DNA of 42,839 nt, taken from positions 1 through 42,839 of the forward strand of contig JAKSAU010000941.1 in the NCBI GenBank assembly GCA_022361535.1. Direction: 5' to 3'. Source of the DNA: Desulfobacterales bacterium (GTDB lineage Bacteria; Desulfobacterota; Desulfobacteria; Desulfobacterales; Desulfobacteraceae). The notes under the pieces are model-generated. The model made no database searches. It saw nothing but the letters and a program-made list of their open reading frames with translations, and was not told the DNA's origin. Positions 7,941 through 16,793 of the stretch are shown piece after piece. Made by a program: the position numbers and the translations under genes. Positions within the stretch are counted from its first letter, which is position 1, and every line of letters starts with the position of its first letter.

Positions 7941-8468
7941 TTATAAATATCCTTTATCCCTGATAACCTGAAGCATGGCCTGTTTGAACTGGGTTCTTTT
8001 TTCCTCCCGTGGTATTTCACGCGAGAGAAGGTTTACCAGCTCAGCGGCCTGGCGCGTGGGAAGAGTGGCCGAGGAATATCCAAGAATTTCAAGTCCATCT
8101 TCAACAACGATTGATCCCAATGGTCCTATGGCAAGAGAAAGTTGGGAAACCAACTGTGTGATGAAATCTTGATCCACAGCGTTTACATTTGGTGTATTAA
8201 CTAATTCGATTAGCTTGGCTTGAACCAGCTTGGAGACAACCGGCCTGATTTCCACCAGATTTTTTCCAAGTTGACGGGCAACCTGGTCAAGGGTTTTTTT
8301 ACCATCAAACTGCATGAGAACACTTAGCATCATGCCGTCCAGGGCAAGCTCACCGACATTGGGTCGGACGGCTTGTTTAAATACCAGACTTGTTACATCC
8401 TTTGAAGATAATGCCATTCTCGAATCCCGATTTTTGGAAAAGGCTGAATCATATTGCATTCCCAACAC
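7941..8468 (-). CDS. Winged-helix-like protein of the Roadblock/PATAN island
   Basis: This 175-residue protein is the first gene of the minus-strand set. Residues about 45-110 (GMMLSVLMQFDGKKTLDQVARQLGKNLVEIRPVVSKLVQAKLIEL) fit a winged-helix module of the kind found beside PATAN and Roadblock proteins. Residues 115-175 (DFITQLVSQLSLAIGPLGSIVVEDGLEILG...) resemble a domain common in DUF4388-associated proteins. The start is uncertain: Met18 (base 8417) is a plausible shorter start. It is separated from the receptor gene by 78 bases. No enzymatic motif is seen. Confidence 0.65.
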   Translation of the reverse strand: MLGMQYDSAFSKNRDSRMALSSKDVTSLVFKQAVRPNVGELALDGMMLSVLMQFDGKKTLDQVARQLGKNLVEIRPVVSKLVQAKLIELVNTPNVNAVDQDFITQLVSQLSLAIGPLGSIVVEDGLEILGYSSATLPTRQAAELVNLLSREIPREEKRTQFKQAMLQVIRDKGYL

Positions 8469-8886
8469 GATTTTGCCGTTTCAGGTTTGTTGCACCCCTA
8501 AGTACAAAATTACTAACAAAATAATAACTTTGGGTTCATCCGAGATGTTTTTACATTTTTTGTGCCAAAATGCAAGAGACATGATCCATGTTGAGGCTCA
8601 TCTTTATGTGTTTTAAAGGGGCTTAAGGAATTCTGTCTGTATTTCAGTGGTTTGGTGATATCTTGCGATCAAATGGTTATATATCGACAACATGTTTTGT
8701 GGCGATTTCAACTGAAGTAAGGCAACAGGAAAAAAATTAATTTCTTATTTATTGATGAAATAGATAAATCTATCCTGCAGGATTTACAATGGCTGTTTCC
8801 TTATTATTATAGGGTATGTTTTAAGAAAATTTCGGCATCTGCCGGTGAATTGAGAAGATAAAATTCAATTTTAGGAGTACCTGTCC
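8469..8886. other. Intergenic region between the signalling island and ade, with a small palindrome
   Basis: These 418 bases separate two divergent genes, so promoters for both are expected here. I see no convincing gene. A perfect dyad ATAGAT-AA-ATCTAT lies at 8760-8773, about 115 bases before ade, and could be an operator. A purine-riboswitch-like structure was looked for and not seen. The ribosome binding site of ade (TAGGAG) is at the right edge. Confidence 0.4.
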
Positions 8887-10698
8887 ATGTCTTTTACCCA
8901 GAAACAAACGATTACCCGTGATCTGGCCGCTGTTGCCATGGGGCGAAAAAGCCCGGATTTGATAATAAAAAATGGAAGGCTGGTGGATGTTTGCACGGCC
9001 AGAATCCTGGAAAAAACAGACATAGCAGTATTCGGGGGGTATATTGCACTGGTAGGTAACTCTGAGCATCTAGAAATTGATCAGTCAACAAAAGTAATAG
9101 ATGTCAAAGGAAAATACCTTTGCCCCGGCTTAATTGACTCTCATATGCATATTGAAAGTTCAATGGTCGATCTGCCTGCTTTTGCCGCAGGTGTATTACC
9201 CCATGGAACGACTACCATATGCCCCGATATCCACGAAATTACCAACGTATTGGGTATGGATGCGCTCAAACTGTTTAAAGACAGTGCGCAAAAGTTGCCT
9301 TTAAAGGTGTTCACGGCAATGCCGGTTTGTGTACCGTCTTTACCGGGGATGGAAGATGCCGGGGCGCAGATAGAGCCGGAAGATGTTGAAACGGCCTATA
9401 ATGAAGGCCTGGCTTTTCTACAGGGAGAACAAATGAATTTTCCCGGAGTAATTTTTGGAGATGATACCGTACACAAGATTACGGAAAAAGGTCTTGCCGC
9501 GGGAAAGGTGCTTACCGGCCATTATGCTGGAGAAGACCTGAATGGGGGTCTGAATGCCTATATTACTTCAGGCATCATTGCAGACCATGAAACCACAACA
9601 GCCCAAGGGGCCCTGGCAAGAGCCCAACTGGGCATGTATGTTCAGCAGAGATATGGCAGTGCCTGGCTGGATCTGCCAAACTTGATTACGGCTATTACTG
9701 AAAATCCCGGGATCGATACCCGGTTTTTCACCTTGGTCACCGATGATGTCACTCCGGCTACTATAGCACATGAAGGTCACCTGGTAAGGGTTTTAAGAAA
9801 AGCTGTCTCTCTTGGGCTCAACCCGATAACAGCACTTCAGATGGCCACCATAAACCCAGCCCAGCTTTTAGGGCAAAGTACACATATCGGTTCTCTTACA
9901 CCGGGGCGGACCGCTGATATCCTGGTGGTTGAAAGCTTAAGTTCATTTAAAATCAGCCAGGTCTACGCTAACGGTGTACTGGTTGCCGAAGACGGAAAAC
10001 TGACCATAGATATCCCTCAATTTACATATCCGCACTGGGCAGTGGATACGGTATATATGGACCACTTGACCCAAGCGGATTTCAATATTTCAAGCCCGTC
10101 AAATCCAAGTGTCGAAGCCAGGGTCATCCAATTGGTTCCCGGACGGGTCCACACCCTCTCCACAAAGGCAATAATGCAAGTGACAAACGGACAGGTGATG
10201 GCAGACCCTGACCGAGATATTGCTAAGGCCGGGATGTTTTACCGGCACAAGCCGGGTAATGGGGCGGAAAAAAGCCGTACCTTGGGTTTGGTGTCAGGTA
10301 CCGCATTTAAACCCGGCAGCGCATATGCATCGACCGTCTCCCATGATTGCCATAATCTGCTTGTGGTGGGAATGGATGATGATGCTATGGCATTGGCTGC
10401 AAACACCTTAATTGATTCCAAAGGCGGGATTGTTGTCGTTGACAACGGGCGTATTCTGGCCCACCTGCCGCTGCCTTTTGGTGGGCTTATGAGTCTTGGC
10501 TCCGTTGAAGACACAGCCAAACATGTGGTTGCCATTGAAAGTGCAATGGTTGATATCGGGTGTGACCACCCGGCCTTTGAGATGACCATGAGCCTTATGG
10601 GGCTGGTGGTACTTGGTGAACTGAGAATGTCCAATAAAGGGCTTGTAGAATTAAAAGAGGATGCTGCACCGGCATTTGTAGATCTTTTTATCTCCTAA
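8887..10698 (+). CDS. ade: Adenine deaminase
   Basis: This 603-residue protein deaminates adenine to hypoxanthine and ammonia in the cytoplasm, in purine salvage; bacterial Ade proteins are near 580-600 residues. The amidohydrolase motif CPGLIDSHMHIESSMV (about 78-93) carries the metal-binding HxH. Further family features are HGTTTICPDIHEI, TGHYAGEDL, TDDVTPATIAHEGH and the C-terminal region with VSHDCHNLLVVG. The start has TAGGAG eight bases upstream. It stands alone: divergent from the signalling island and followed by a long inverted repeat. Confidence 0.93.
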   Translation: MSFTQKQTITRDLAAVAMGRKSPDLIIKNGRLVDVCTARILEKTDIAVFGGYIALVGNSEHLEIDQSTKVIDVKGKYLCPGLIDSHMHIESSMVDLPAFAAGVLPHGTTTICPDIHEITNVLGMDALKLFKDSAQKLPLKVFTAMPVCVPSLPGMEDAGAQIEPEDVETAYNEGLAFLQGEQMNFPGVIFGDDTVHKITEKGLAAGKVLTGHYAGEDLNGGLNAYITSGIIADHETTTAQGALARAQLGMYVQQRYGSAWLDLPNLITAITENPGIDTRFFTLVTDDVTPATIAHEGHLVRVLRKAVSLGLNPITALQMATINPAQLLGQSTHIGSLTPGRTADILVVESLSSFKISQVYANGVLVAEDGKLTIDIPQFTYPHWAVDTVYMDHLTQADFNISSPSNPSVEARVIQLVPGRVHTLSTKAIMQVTNGQVMADPDRDIAKAGMFYRHKPGNGAEKSRTLGLVSGTAFKPGSAYASTVSHDCHNLLVVGMDDDAMALAANTLIDSKGGIVVVDNGRILAHLPLPFGGLMSLGSVEDTAKHVVAIESAMVDIGCDHPAFEMTMSLMGLVVLGELRMSNKGLVELKEDAAPAFVDLFIS

Positions 10699-10740
10699 TA
10701 CTGCTTTTCAGGTAGATAAAAACAACTTTTGCCCAATAGA

Positions 10741-10785
10741 TATTGATAAATCAAATTTTTAAAAAGGGAATTTGATTTATCAATA
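10741..10785 (+). terminator. Long AT-rich perfect inverted repeat after ade
   Basis: Bases 10741-10757 and 10769-10785 are perfect 17-base reverse complements (TATTGATAAATCAAATT and its complement) around an 11-base loop. The position, 43 bases after the ade stop, suggests a transcription terminator, but the stem is AT-rich and the following bases are not a T run. An operator for the downstream gene is the alternative. Confidence 0.45.
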
Positions 10786-10880
10786 ATACAGACTATTTTA
10801 TAAGGTATCTAAAGTTATCAAACTTGGATTCAGCGACTAGTGACTGCCTTATAGTAAAGCATGAATATAAAGAGGCGAAC

Positions 10881-11468
10881 ATGGAGCCACATGAGCATCA
10901 CCTGGTAATGGGCAGCTTAACTGATTTTTTAAGTGGGCATTCCCTGCCTGATACCCATGATGAAAGATATCGCCAAAAACTTGCAAGGTATTTGGTTTTG
11001 GAGCTTGGGTATGAAAAGTCTGATATTCGGGTTGACCATGAAATCAAGATTCAGGCAGGTGGTCGACCGGCTGCGATAAAAGTAGATTTTTTGATTTTCC
11101 AAAATGGCCGGGCTGTCATGATGGTTAAATATGCTCCGGGATCTCTTGTTACCCGGCGCTTGTCCAACCTGGCATTATCACGGCTTATTCAACCTTACCA
11201 GGTCCCAGTGGTTGTTACCACCAATGGTGAAGATGCTGAAATAATCATCGGAAAATCCGGTAAACTTGCCGGAGAGGGCATGAATGCCATACCCGGCCCA
11301 AAAGATTCCCTCATTAAAGATCTGTCAAACCCGGATGAACCCATTCCTGCAAGCACTGTAGATAAAGCATCCAAAATTGCGTATGCCTGTGAAGTCGACG
11401 GTTCCTGTATGATGGATACGGATTTTAAATGTTCAAGTTGGTATTGTTATCCAAGTGATAAATCGTAA
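10881..11468 (+). CDS. Type I restriction enzyme R N-terminal-like (HSDR_N) domain protein
   Basis: With the start placed at ATG 10881 (AGAGG upstream), the product is 195 residues; an upstream TTG at 10824 is possible but has no good ribosome binding site. The core fits the HSDR_N/PD-(D/E)XK fold: RQKLARYLVLELGYEKSDIRVDHEI, then AIKVDFLIFQNGRAVMMVKYAPG, where the D...(V)K spacing matches a nuclease-like active site with the acid replaced by Val. It may therefore be inactive. The C-terminus has an unusual Cys cluster (YACEVDGSC...FKCSSWYC). No restriction or methylase subunit is adjacent, so this is a stand-alone domain of unknown role. Confidence 0.6.
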   Translation: MEPHEHHLVMGSLTDFLSGHSLPDTHDERYRQKLARYLVLELGYEKSDIRVDHEIKIQAGGRPAAIKVDFLIFQNGRAVMMVKYAPGSLVTRRLSNLALSRLIQPYQVPVVVTTNGEDAEIIIGKSGKLAGEGMNAIPGPKDSLIKDLSNPDEPIPASTVDKASKIAYACEVDGSCMMDTDFKCSSWYCYPSDKS

Positions 11469-11594
11469 AAACGATTGATTTTCCTATTGGCAACGTTATT
11501 AAAATCTTTTATATCTCAACCTATCTAAATTCCTATACTCTAAATCAAAATCTTTAAATGTTCCTAACTTAAGGGTTTTATATAAAGGATTCTT

Positions 11595-12356
11595 ATGAAA
11601 GTCAGTAAGCACTATTTCAATTGGGCTGATCCGGACTCACAACTTATTTTTCAGGAAGAAACACAAAACTTTTCCATAGAAGAACGGTTTAATATTCAAG
11701 CAGACAATTTAATTCATCATTTTCAATTAAGTGCTGATGAGATGATATTGGATTATGGTTGTGGTGTTGGAAAACATGCCATATGCTTAAAGAAAAAGGG
11801 ATATAATGTTGTTGGCTATGACATATCAGAGCACTATATAAAAAAAGCCAAGGCAATAATGGCCCATGAGGGTATCAGCTTGGAATTCCACCATTCAAAT
11901 ACCTTCTTTCACTCCTTTTATGGCCGTTTTGATTTCATTTATACAATTGATTTTCCATTCTACTATTTGGATGAAGGAAAAATAGAATCATTTCTATCCG
12001 AGATTGAACGTCTCTTAGCTAAAAATGGAAGATTTCTTTTTGGATTTCCATATTCACGGGAGAATCGCGAGCAGTTTTTACCTAAAAACCGATGGAGCAA
12101 AGAAAAAAATTGCTTTCGTCTATCGGATGAAAAAATTGATGAAAATGGTAAACGAACAGAACATTATATTATTATTGATACAAAAAATGATACCCTTGAA
12201 GAGTGGATTGACCAAACCCAATACTACTACGTACAAGAAATAAAAGAGTTTTTAAATCGATCAGGTTTCATAATTACGGGTGAGTTTGAAAACTTAAAGA
12301 AGAAATTACCAGATGATGCAACAAAGGTTCACTTTCTACTTTGCGAGAGATCATAA
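11595..12356 (+). CDS. Class I SAM-dependent methyltransferase
   Basis: This 253-residue protein carries motif I (ILDYGCGVGKHAICL, about 50-64) and the motif II acidic position (VVGYDIS), followed by FDFIYTIDFPFYY at motif IV. These fit a Rossmann-fold methyltransferase; the substrate cannot be told from sequence. AAGGA lies upstream of the ATG. The gene is clearly richer in A+T (many AAA, ATT and TTT codons) than its neighbours, which suggests recent acquisition. It is followed by 235 bases with no recognisable gene. Confidence 0.75.
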   Translation: MKVSKHYFNWADPDSQLIFQEETQNFSIEERFNIQADNLIHHFQLSADEMILDYGCGVGKHAICLKKKGYNVVGYDISEHYIKKAKAIMAHEGISLEFHHSNTFFHSFYGRFDFIYTIDFPFYYLDEGKIESFLSEIERLLAKNGRFLFGFPYSRENREQFLPKNRWSKEKNCFRLSDEKIDENGKRTEHYIIIDTKNDTLEEWIDQTQYYYVQEIKEFLNRSGFIITGEFENLKKKLPDDATKVHFLLCERS

Positions 12357-12591
12357 TATGAGAATCACACCCAAATAAAAATTAATGTTTTTTCTCATAG
12401 TGAATCTGTTTCAAATGAATACAGGTAAGTATGGCAGCTTATTCCATAACAGTTTTCAGAATAAATTTCCGATTGGCCTTGTGAAAAAGGGCTATAACTA
12501 ACGAGCCTAAGTGCTCAGACGGCAATATTTTCTGAGGATGTTGCCGATAATTAATCTACCCGCATAATAAATGAAACTGTTTTTTGAACCC

Positions 12592-13473
12592 CTATAGCAT
12601 CACCTTTTTTGAGATGTCTTTAAATTGTGTCAACAGCGGAGAACACCACTTTTCCGAATGCCAGATCATGATAAGCGAAACTTTATCAAGATAAGGCTGT
12701 ATCTTAAGTTTAACCAGTTCCCCTCTTTGTAGTTCCTTTTCTACTGAGATCATTGGACAAAGTGTAAATCCGATACCGCGCTTTAAGCATTCCCTCATGG
12801 CATTAATGCTTGAAAATTTGAGACTTTTAACCTTTATTCCTTCTTGTTTGAGCGACCGCTCAAATAGTTTAGGGTAGTTTCAGTCTGTCTTGGGTAAAAG
12901 TAGTGTCTGACCATAAAGATTGTTTAGTGACCCTTGATTCGGTTTGGAAAGCGGGTGGTCAGGTCCTGATACCATCACCAGAGGTTCGGTTTTAAGCATT
13001 TCAACATTAACCTGGCTTAGATGGATGGCATCCGTTAAAAGAAAGGCAAGGTCAATGCGGCCTGAGTTAAGCTCTTCCCTGAGCTGTTCGTCCGAACAAT
13101 TGATGCAGTCGAGTTTCACCTTGGGATGTTCTGAATGGAACTGTTCAACCACCGTGGGAAGGTAGGCGCCGGCGATGGTTTCCGGTACCCTTATGGTTAA
13201 GGCTCCTCGTGCGTAAAGATCATTGGAAAATTCCGATTTGATCTCTTGTGTCATCTCTTCAATCTTACGGGCATATGCATAGAGTTTTTTACCTGCATCT
13301 GTGAGTAGAATCCGTCTGCCAATACGGTCAAATAATTTTAGATCAAGCTCTTGTTCAAGGGCTTTGATTTGGGCGGACACAGAAGACTGGGCCATAAATA
13401 GCGTTTTTGATGCCCTGGTAAAACTAAGTAAGTCTGCAACTGCGATAAATGTTTTAAGCTGTCTGATTTCCAT
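12592..13473 (-). CDS. LysR-type regulator read through an in-frame UGA: candidate selenoprotein
   Basis: Read with the UGA at 12880-12882 as selenocysteine, this is one 293-residue protein, the normal LysR length. Residues 1-60 are the winged helix-turn-helix (MEIRQLKTFIAVADLLSFTR...QSSVSAQIKALEQEL). Residues 90-290 are the effector domain. Position 198 (Sec) lies in LLLPKTD-U-NYPKLFE, where many LysR proteins have a conserved Cys in TxxGCxYR. After the UGA the frame continues with typical LysR sequence (MRECLKRGIGFTLCPM). Other Cys that could pair with Sec are in DCINC (near 120) and at 229 and 239. GAAGGA precedes the ATG. It is divergent from a second UGA-interrupted gene. A nonsense mutation is the alternative, but the hairpin and the neighbour argue against it. 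Confidence 0.78.
12847..12864 (-). promoter_or_regulatory. Candidate bacterial SECIS hairpin in the LysR gene
   Basis: On the minus strand a perfect 7-bp stem (TTTGAGC with GCTCAAA) encloses the loop GGTC. The first loop G lies 22 bases after the UGA. Bacterial SECIS elements are stem-loops just downstream of UGA with a conserved G in the first two loop positions, roughly 16-37 bases away, so this fits. The loop GGUC also contains a G-U pair of bases as in the E. coli formate dehydrogenase element. Confidence 0.7.
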
Positions 13474-13662
13474 AAGATCCTTCCATCGTCTATACCGATA
13501 TCACCTATCGAAATAAATCGTTTGATTCGATGAATTATTTGATTTAATCGATATTTGGAATGAGTTGCTGACAGCATACACACAAAATAAAAATTGGGCT
13601 ACCTTTATTAATTGGAAATTGGCCTGATGAAAACTTAAACTTTTAAATAGGGGAGAATAAAG
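13474..13662. promoter_or_regulatory. Divergent control region with a large dyad (candidate LysR operator)
   Basis: This 189-base region separates the two UGA-containing genes. Three nested inverted repeats share a centre near 13530: ATTC-GAT-GAAT (13525-13535), TAAATC/GATTTA (13514-13519 with 13541-13546) and ATCGA/TCGAT (13507-13511 with 13548-13552). ATCGAA/TTCGAT (13507-13512, 13526-13531) is another overlapping pair. The dyad is about 55 bases from the LysR start, the usual place for a LysR autoregulatory site that also activates the divergent gene. Ribosome sites GAAGGA and GGGAG flank the region. Confidence 0.6.
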
Positions 13663-13926
13663 ATGACAATTGAAAAATCAAGCCAGGCATTTGAAGCATT
13701 TTCAAAAAGTGTTAAAAACAACAACGTGTTGGATGAAAAAACAATCCGGTTGATTTATCTGGCGGCTTCCATGGCTATAGGCTGTTATCCCTGAATGATC
13801 CACTGCCTTAGCGATGCTAAGGAAAACGGGATCAGTGATGATGAAATAAATGCAGCAAAAGCTGTTGTTATGGCTGTTTCAGCAGGGCGGGTAAACGCCC
13901 AGTTCAAGGATGCCACAGGACAATAA
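13663..13926 (+). CDS. AhpD/carboxymuconolactone-decarboxylase-fold protein with in-frame UGA: candidate selenoprotein
   Basis: Read through the UGA at 13792-13794 this is an 87-residue protein. The core IRLIYLAASMAIGCYP-U-MIHCLSDAKENGISDDEI matches the AhpD/CMD motif CxxCxxH followed by A...G.s..EI, with the second, catalytic Cys replaced by Sec (Cys41-Tyr-Pro-Sec44, His47). AhpD-type proteins are thiol-disulfide peroxidases or reductants of peroxiredoxins; CxxU should be more reactive. Without read-through the product would be a 43-residue fragment lacking the active site. GGGAG lies eight bases before the ATG. It is divergent from the UGA-containing LysR gene, which probably controls it. 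Confidence 0.85.
13806..13822 (+). promoter_or_regulatory. Candidate bacterial SECIS hairpin in the AhpD-like gene
   Basis: A perfect 7-bp stem (CCTTAGC with GCTAAGG) encloses the loop GAT. The loop G at 13813 is 18 bases after the UGA, within the usual bacterial SECIS spacing and at the expected first loop position. It lies within coding sequence for CLSDAK, as bacterial SECIS elements do. Confidence 0.75.
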
Positions 13927-13958
13927 CATCTTTTAAAAAGTGGGGCAAAGCCTGTTGG

Positions 13959-16793
13959 TTATGTTTTGCTAAGTATTGGATCCAGATAGAATCCCGTATG
14001 AGATTTTGGGTTTTTTGCAACCTGTTCCGGGGTGCCTTGAGCAATAATCAGTCCGCCTTTGTCCCCGCCTTCGGGCCCTAAATCTATGATATGATCTGCG
14101 CATTTTATCACATCCAAGTTGTGCTCGATAACAACTACCGTGTTCCCTGCGATGACCAATTTATCAAGTACGGATAAAAGGCGTCGAATATCATCGGAGT
14201 GCAACCCAGTGGTTGGTTCATCCAGGATATAAATGGTTCTTCCGGTACTTCGTTTGGACAATTCCCTGGCTAATTTGATGCGCTGTGCCTCTCCGCCGGA
14301 CAAGGTCGTGGCAGCCTGGCCGAGTTTAATGTAGCCAAGCCCGGTTTCAACCAGCGTTGCCAAAGTGGTTCGGATAGCGGTTATTTTATCAAAAAAGACA
14401 ACGGCCTGGTTGATGGTCATATCCAAAACTTGGGAAATGGTTTTACCCTTGTATTTGATTTCAAGGGTTTCCCGGTTAAACCTGTGGCCTTTGCATACAT
14501 CGCAGGTAACATATACATCAGGGAGAAAATGCATTTCAATCTTTACAATACCGTCCCCGGTGCAAGCTTCACAACGCCCTCCCTTTATATTGAAACTGAA
14601 ACGGCCTGGCTTATACCCCCTGGCTCTTGCGTCAGGGGTCTTGGCAAAAAGTTCACGGATATGGGTTAGAACCCCTGTGTAAGTGCCGGGATTTGACCTG
14701 GGGGTTTTACCGATAGGGGATTGATCAATATGGATTACCTTATCCAGATGTTCGATACCTGAAATTTTGTCCAGTTTACCGACAGGTTTGGGTGACCGGT
14801 TTATCTGGCTTGCAAGTGCTCTATAAAGCGTAGACAAAACAAGGGTGGATTTTCCAGAGCCTGATACCCCTGTAACGCAGGTAAAACATCCCAAAGGAAA
14901 TTGAACATCGATTTTTTTCAGGTTGTTCTCTTTTGCCCCTTTGACTATGAGGGCATTTCCGTTTCCTGCCCGTCTTTGTTCAGGGGTGTGGATTTGTTTT
15001 TTACCGGACAGATATTGGCCGGTCAAAGAGTTTTGGGCGTTAAGAAGATCTTCAGGAGGACCTGAAAATACAATTTGGCCACCGTTAATACCGGCCCCTG
15101 GCCCTACGTCAATAATATGGTCTGAAGCCCGGATAGTATCTTCATCATGCTCAACGACTAAAACAGTATTTCCTAATTTTTTAAGGCTCATCAACGTGTT
15201 AAGCAAACGGGCATTGTCCCTTTGATGAAGTCCGATACTGGGCTCATCCAGCACATAGAGGACGCCGGTCAGTTTGGACCCAATCTGTGTTGCCAGTCGT
15301 ATACGTTGGCTTTCTCCACCTGACAAGGTGGCAGCCGAGCGGTCCAGAGTCAGGTAGTCCAATCCCACATCTTCCAGAAATGTTAAACGCTGGGCAAGTT
15401 CGCTGATAATGGCAGATGCAATCAGCTTTTCTTTACCGTTGAGATCAAGACTCGTGATTAGCTGGCCAGCCTGTTTGACTGACATAGAAACCATTTCCCA
15501 TATTCGTTTACCTCCCACCCTAACAGCCCCCGAAGCTTGATTCAGGCGGGAACCATTGCATTTTGAACAGGCCTTGAATCCCATGTATTTTTTTAGGTCT
15601 TCACGGACCCCTGCTGAATCGGTTTCATGGAAACGTCGGGCAAGATTAGGGATAATTCCTTCAAAGACCTTTTTATAGGTAATCTTTTTTTCGACCCGTT
15701 CAACATAAAACGGTATCTCTTCTTTTCCGGAGCCCTTTAGAATTACCTTTTGAAATTTTAGGGACAGGTCTTTAAAAGGTTTATAAATATCTTCTTTATA
15801 ATGGGTGACAAGAGCATCCAAAAATTCCATATGCTGAACAGAATTTTTATTTGCCCAGGGAAGTACTGCTCCCTCGCGCAAAGAGATTTGTTTGTCTGGA
15901 ACTATAAGGTCCGGATCGAACTCTGTTATATGCCCTAAACCGTCACAATGGGGGCAGGCCCCCTGGGGAGAGTTAAAAGAGAAACTTGCAGGTGTGAACT
16001 CAGGATAGGAAATTCCGCATTTTAGACAGGCTGCTTTTTCACTGAACAACGTCTCATTTTTTTGGTCTAAATTGACAAGAACCACCCGTCCGTCGGACAA
16101 CGATAGTGCTGTTTCAAGGGAATCTGTCAGTCTTTGTTCAATGCCGGATTTGAGCACTATCCGGTCAACGACTACGTCTATGGTGTGTTTTTTATTTTTT
16201 TCAAGACTCTTTACTTCTTCGATGCGGACTATGGTGCCGTCTATCCTCAATCGGGCAAATCCCTGTCTTTGCATATGAAGGATCAATTGACCGTGGCTTC
16301 CTTTTTTCTCAGTTACCACAGGAGCCAATACCATAATTTTTTCACCTTTTTCAGGAAAAATGTCCGGTAAAATCCTGTCTTTGATCTGGTCTATGGAAGC
16401 GGCCGATATTGGGTCACCGCATTTATGACAGTGAGGGTGGCCTACACGGGCAAAAAGCAACCTGAAATAATCATAGATTTCAGTGACAGTGCCTACAGTG
16501 GATCTGGGATTATGGCTGGCTGTTTTTTGCTCTATAGAAATGGATGGGGAAAGACCTATGATGGCATCTACGTCAGGCTTGTCCATTTGGCCTAAAAACT
16601 GGCGTGCATAAGTAGATAAAGATTCGACATACCGGCGCTGGCCTTCAGCATACAGCGTATCAAAGGCTAATGTAGATTTACCGGAACCCGACAACCCTGT
16701 GACAACAGTCAGGCTGTTCTTGGGGATCTCCACATCTATATTTTTCAGATTGTGTTCCCGGGCCCCTTTAATAATTATCTTATCTGTGGTCAT
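13959..16793 (-). CDS. uvrA: Excinuclease ABC subunit A
   Basis: This 944-residue protein is the damage-recognition ATPase of nucleotide excision repair and works with UvrB and UvrC. It is full length for the family. It has two ABC ATPase modules: Walker [10 protein letters not shown] (about 33-41) and GVSGSGKST (about 635), with signatures [12 protein letters not shown] and [12 protein letters not shown]. Zinc-binding CxxC pairs are visible ([31 protein letters not shown]). The ATG overlaps the stop of pdxA by four bases, so the two are translationally coupled. No UvrB or UvrC gene is in the window. Confidence 0.97.
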   Translation of the reverse strand: MTTDKIIIKGAREHNLKNIDVEIPKNSLTVVTGLSGSGKSTLAFDTLYAEGQRRYVESLSTYARQFLGQMDKPDVDAIIGLSPSISIEQKTASHNPRSTVGTVTEIYDYFRLLFARVGHPHCHKCGDPISAASIDQIKDRILPDIFPEKGEKIMVLAPVVTEKKGSHGQLILHMQRQGFARLRIDGTIVRIEEVKSLEKNKKHTIDVVVDRIVLKSGIEQRLTDSLETALSLSDGRVVLVNLDQKNETLFSEKAACLKCGISYPEFTPASFSFNSPQGACPHCDGLGHITEFDPDLIVPDKQISLREGAVLPWANKNSVQHMEFLDALVTHYKEDIYKPFKDLSLKFQKVILKGSGKEEIPFYVERVEKKITYKKVFEGIIPNLARRFHETDSAGVREDLKKYMGFKACSKCNGSRLNQASGAVRVGGKRIWEMVSMSVKQAGQLITSLDLNGKEKLIASAIISELAQRLTFLEDVGLDYLTLDRSAATLSGGESQRIRLATQIGSKLTGVLYVLDEPSIGLHQRDNARLLNTLMSLKKLGNTVLVVEHDEDTIRASDHIIDVGPGAGINGGQIVFSGPPEDLLNAQNSLTGQYLSGKKQIHTPEQRRAGNGNALIVKGAKENNLKKIDVQFPLGCFTCVTGVSGSGKSTLVLSTLYRALASQINRSPKPVGKLDKISGIEHLDKVIHIDQSPIGKTPRSNPGTYTGVLTHIRELFAKTPDARARGYKPGRFSFNIKGGRCEACTGDGIVKIEMHFLPDVYVTCDVCKGHRFNRETLEIKYKGKTISQVLDMTINQAVVFFDKITAIRTTLATLVETGLGYIKLGQAATTLSGGEAQRIKLARELSKRSTGRTIYILDEPTTGLHSDDIRRLLSVLDKLVIAGNTVVVIEHNLDVIKCADHIIDLGPEGGDKGGLIIAQGTPEQVAKNPKSHTGFYLDPILSKT

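Noticed and set aside
8469..8886. Purine riboswitch upstream of ade
   Set aside because: The conserved three-way junction core and loops could not be found; only a short palindrome is present.
12592..13473. LysR gene as an ordinary pseudogene with a nonsense mutation
   Set aside because: The frame after the UGA is intact to a normal C-terminus, a perfect hairpin with loop G lies at SECIS distance, and the divergent neighbour shows the same arrangement. It is kept as the alternative explanation.
12592..13926. UGA read as tryptophan (alternative genetic code)
   Set aside because: Several genes here end in UGA with coupled ATGA junctions, and Trp is encoded by UGG throughout, for example in the trp leader.
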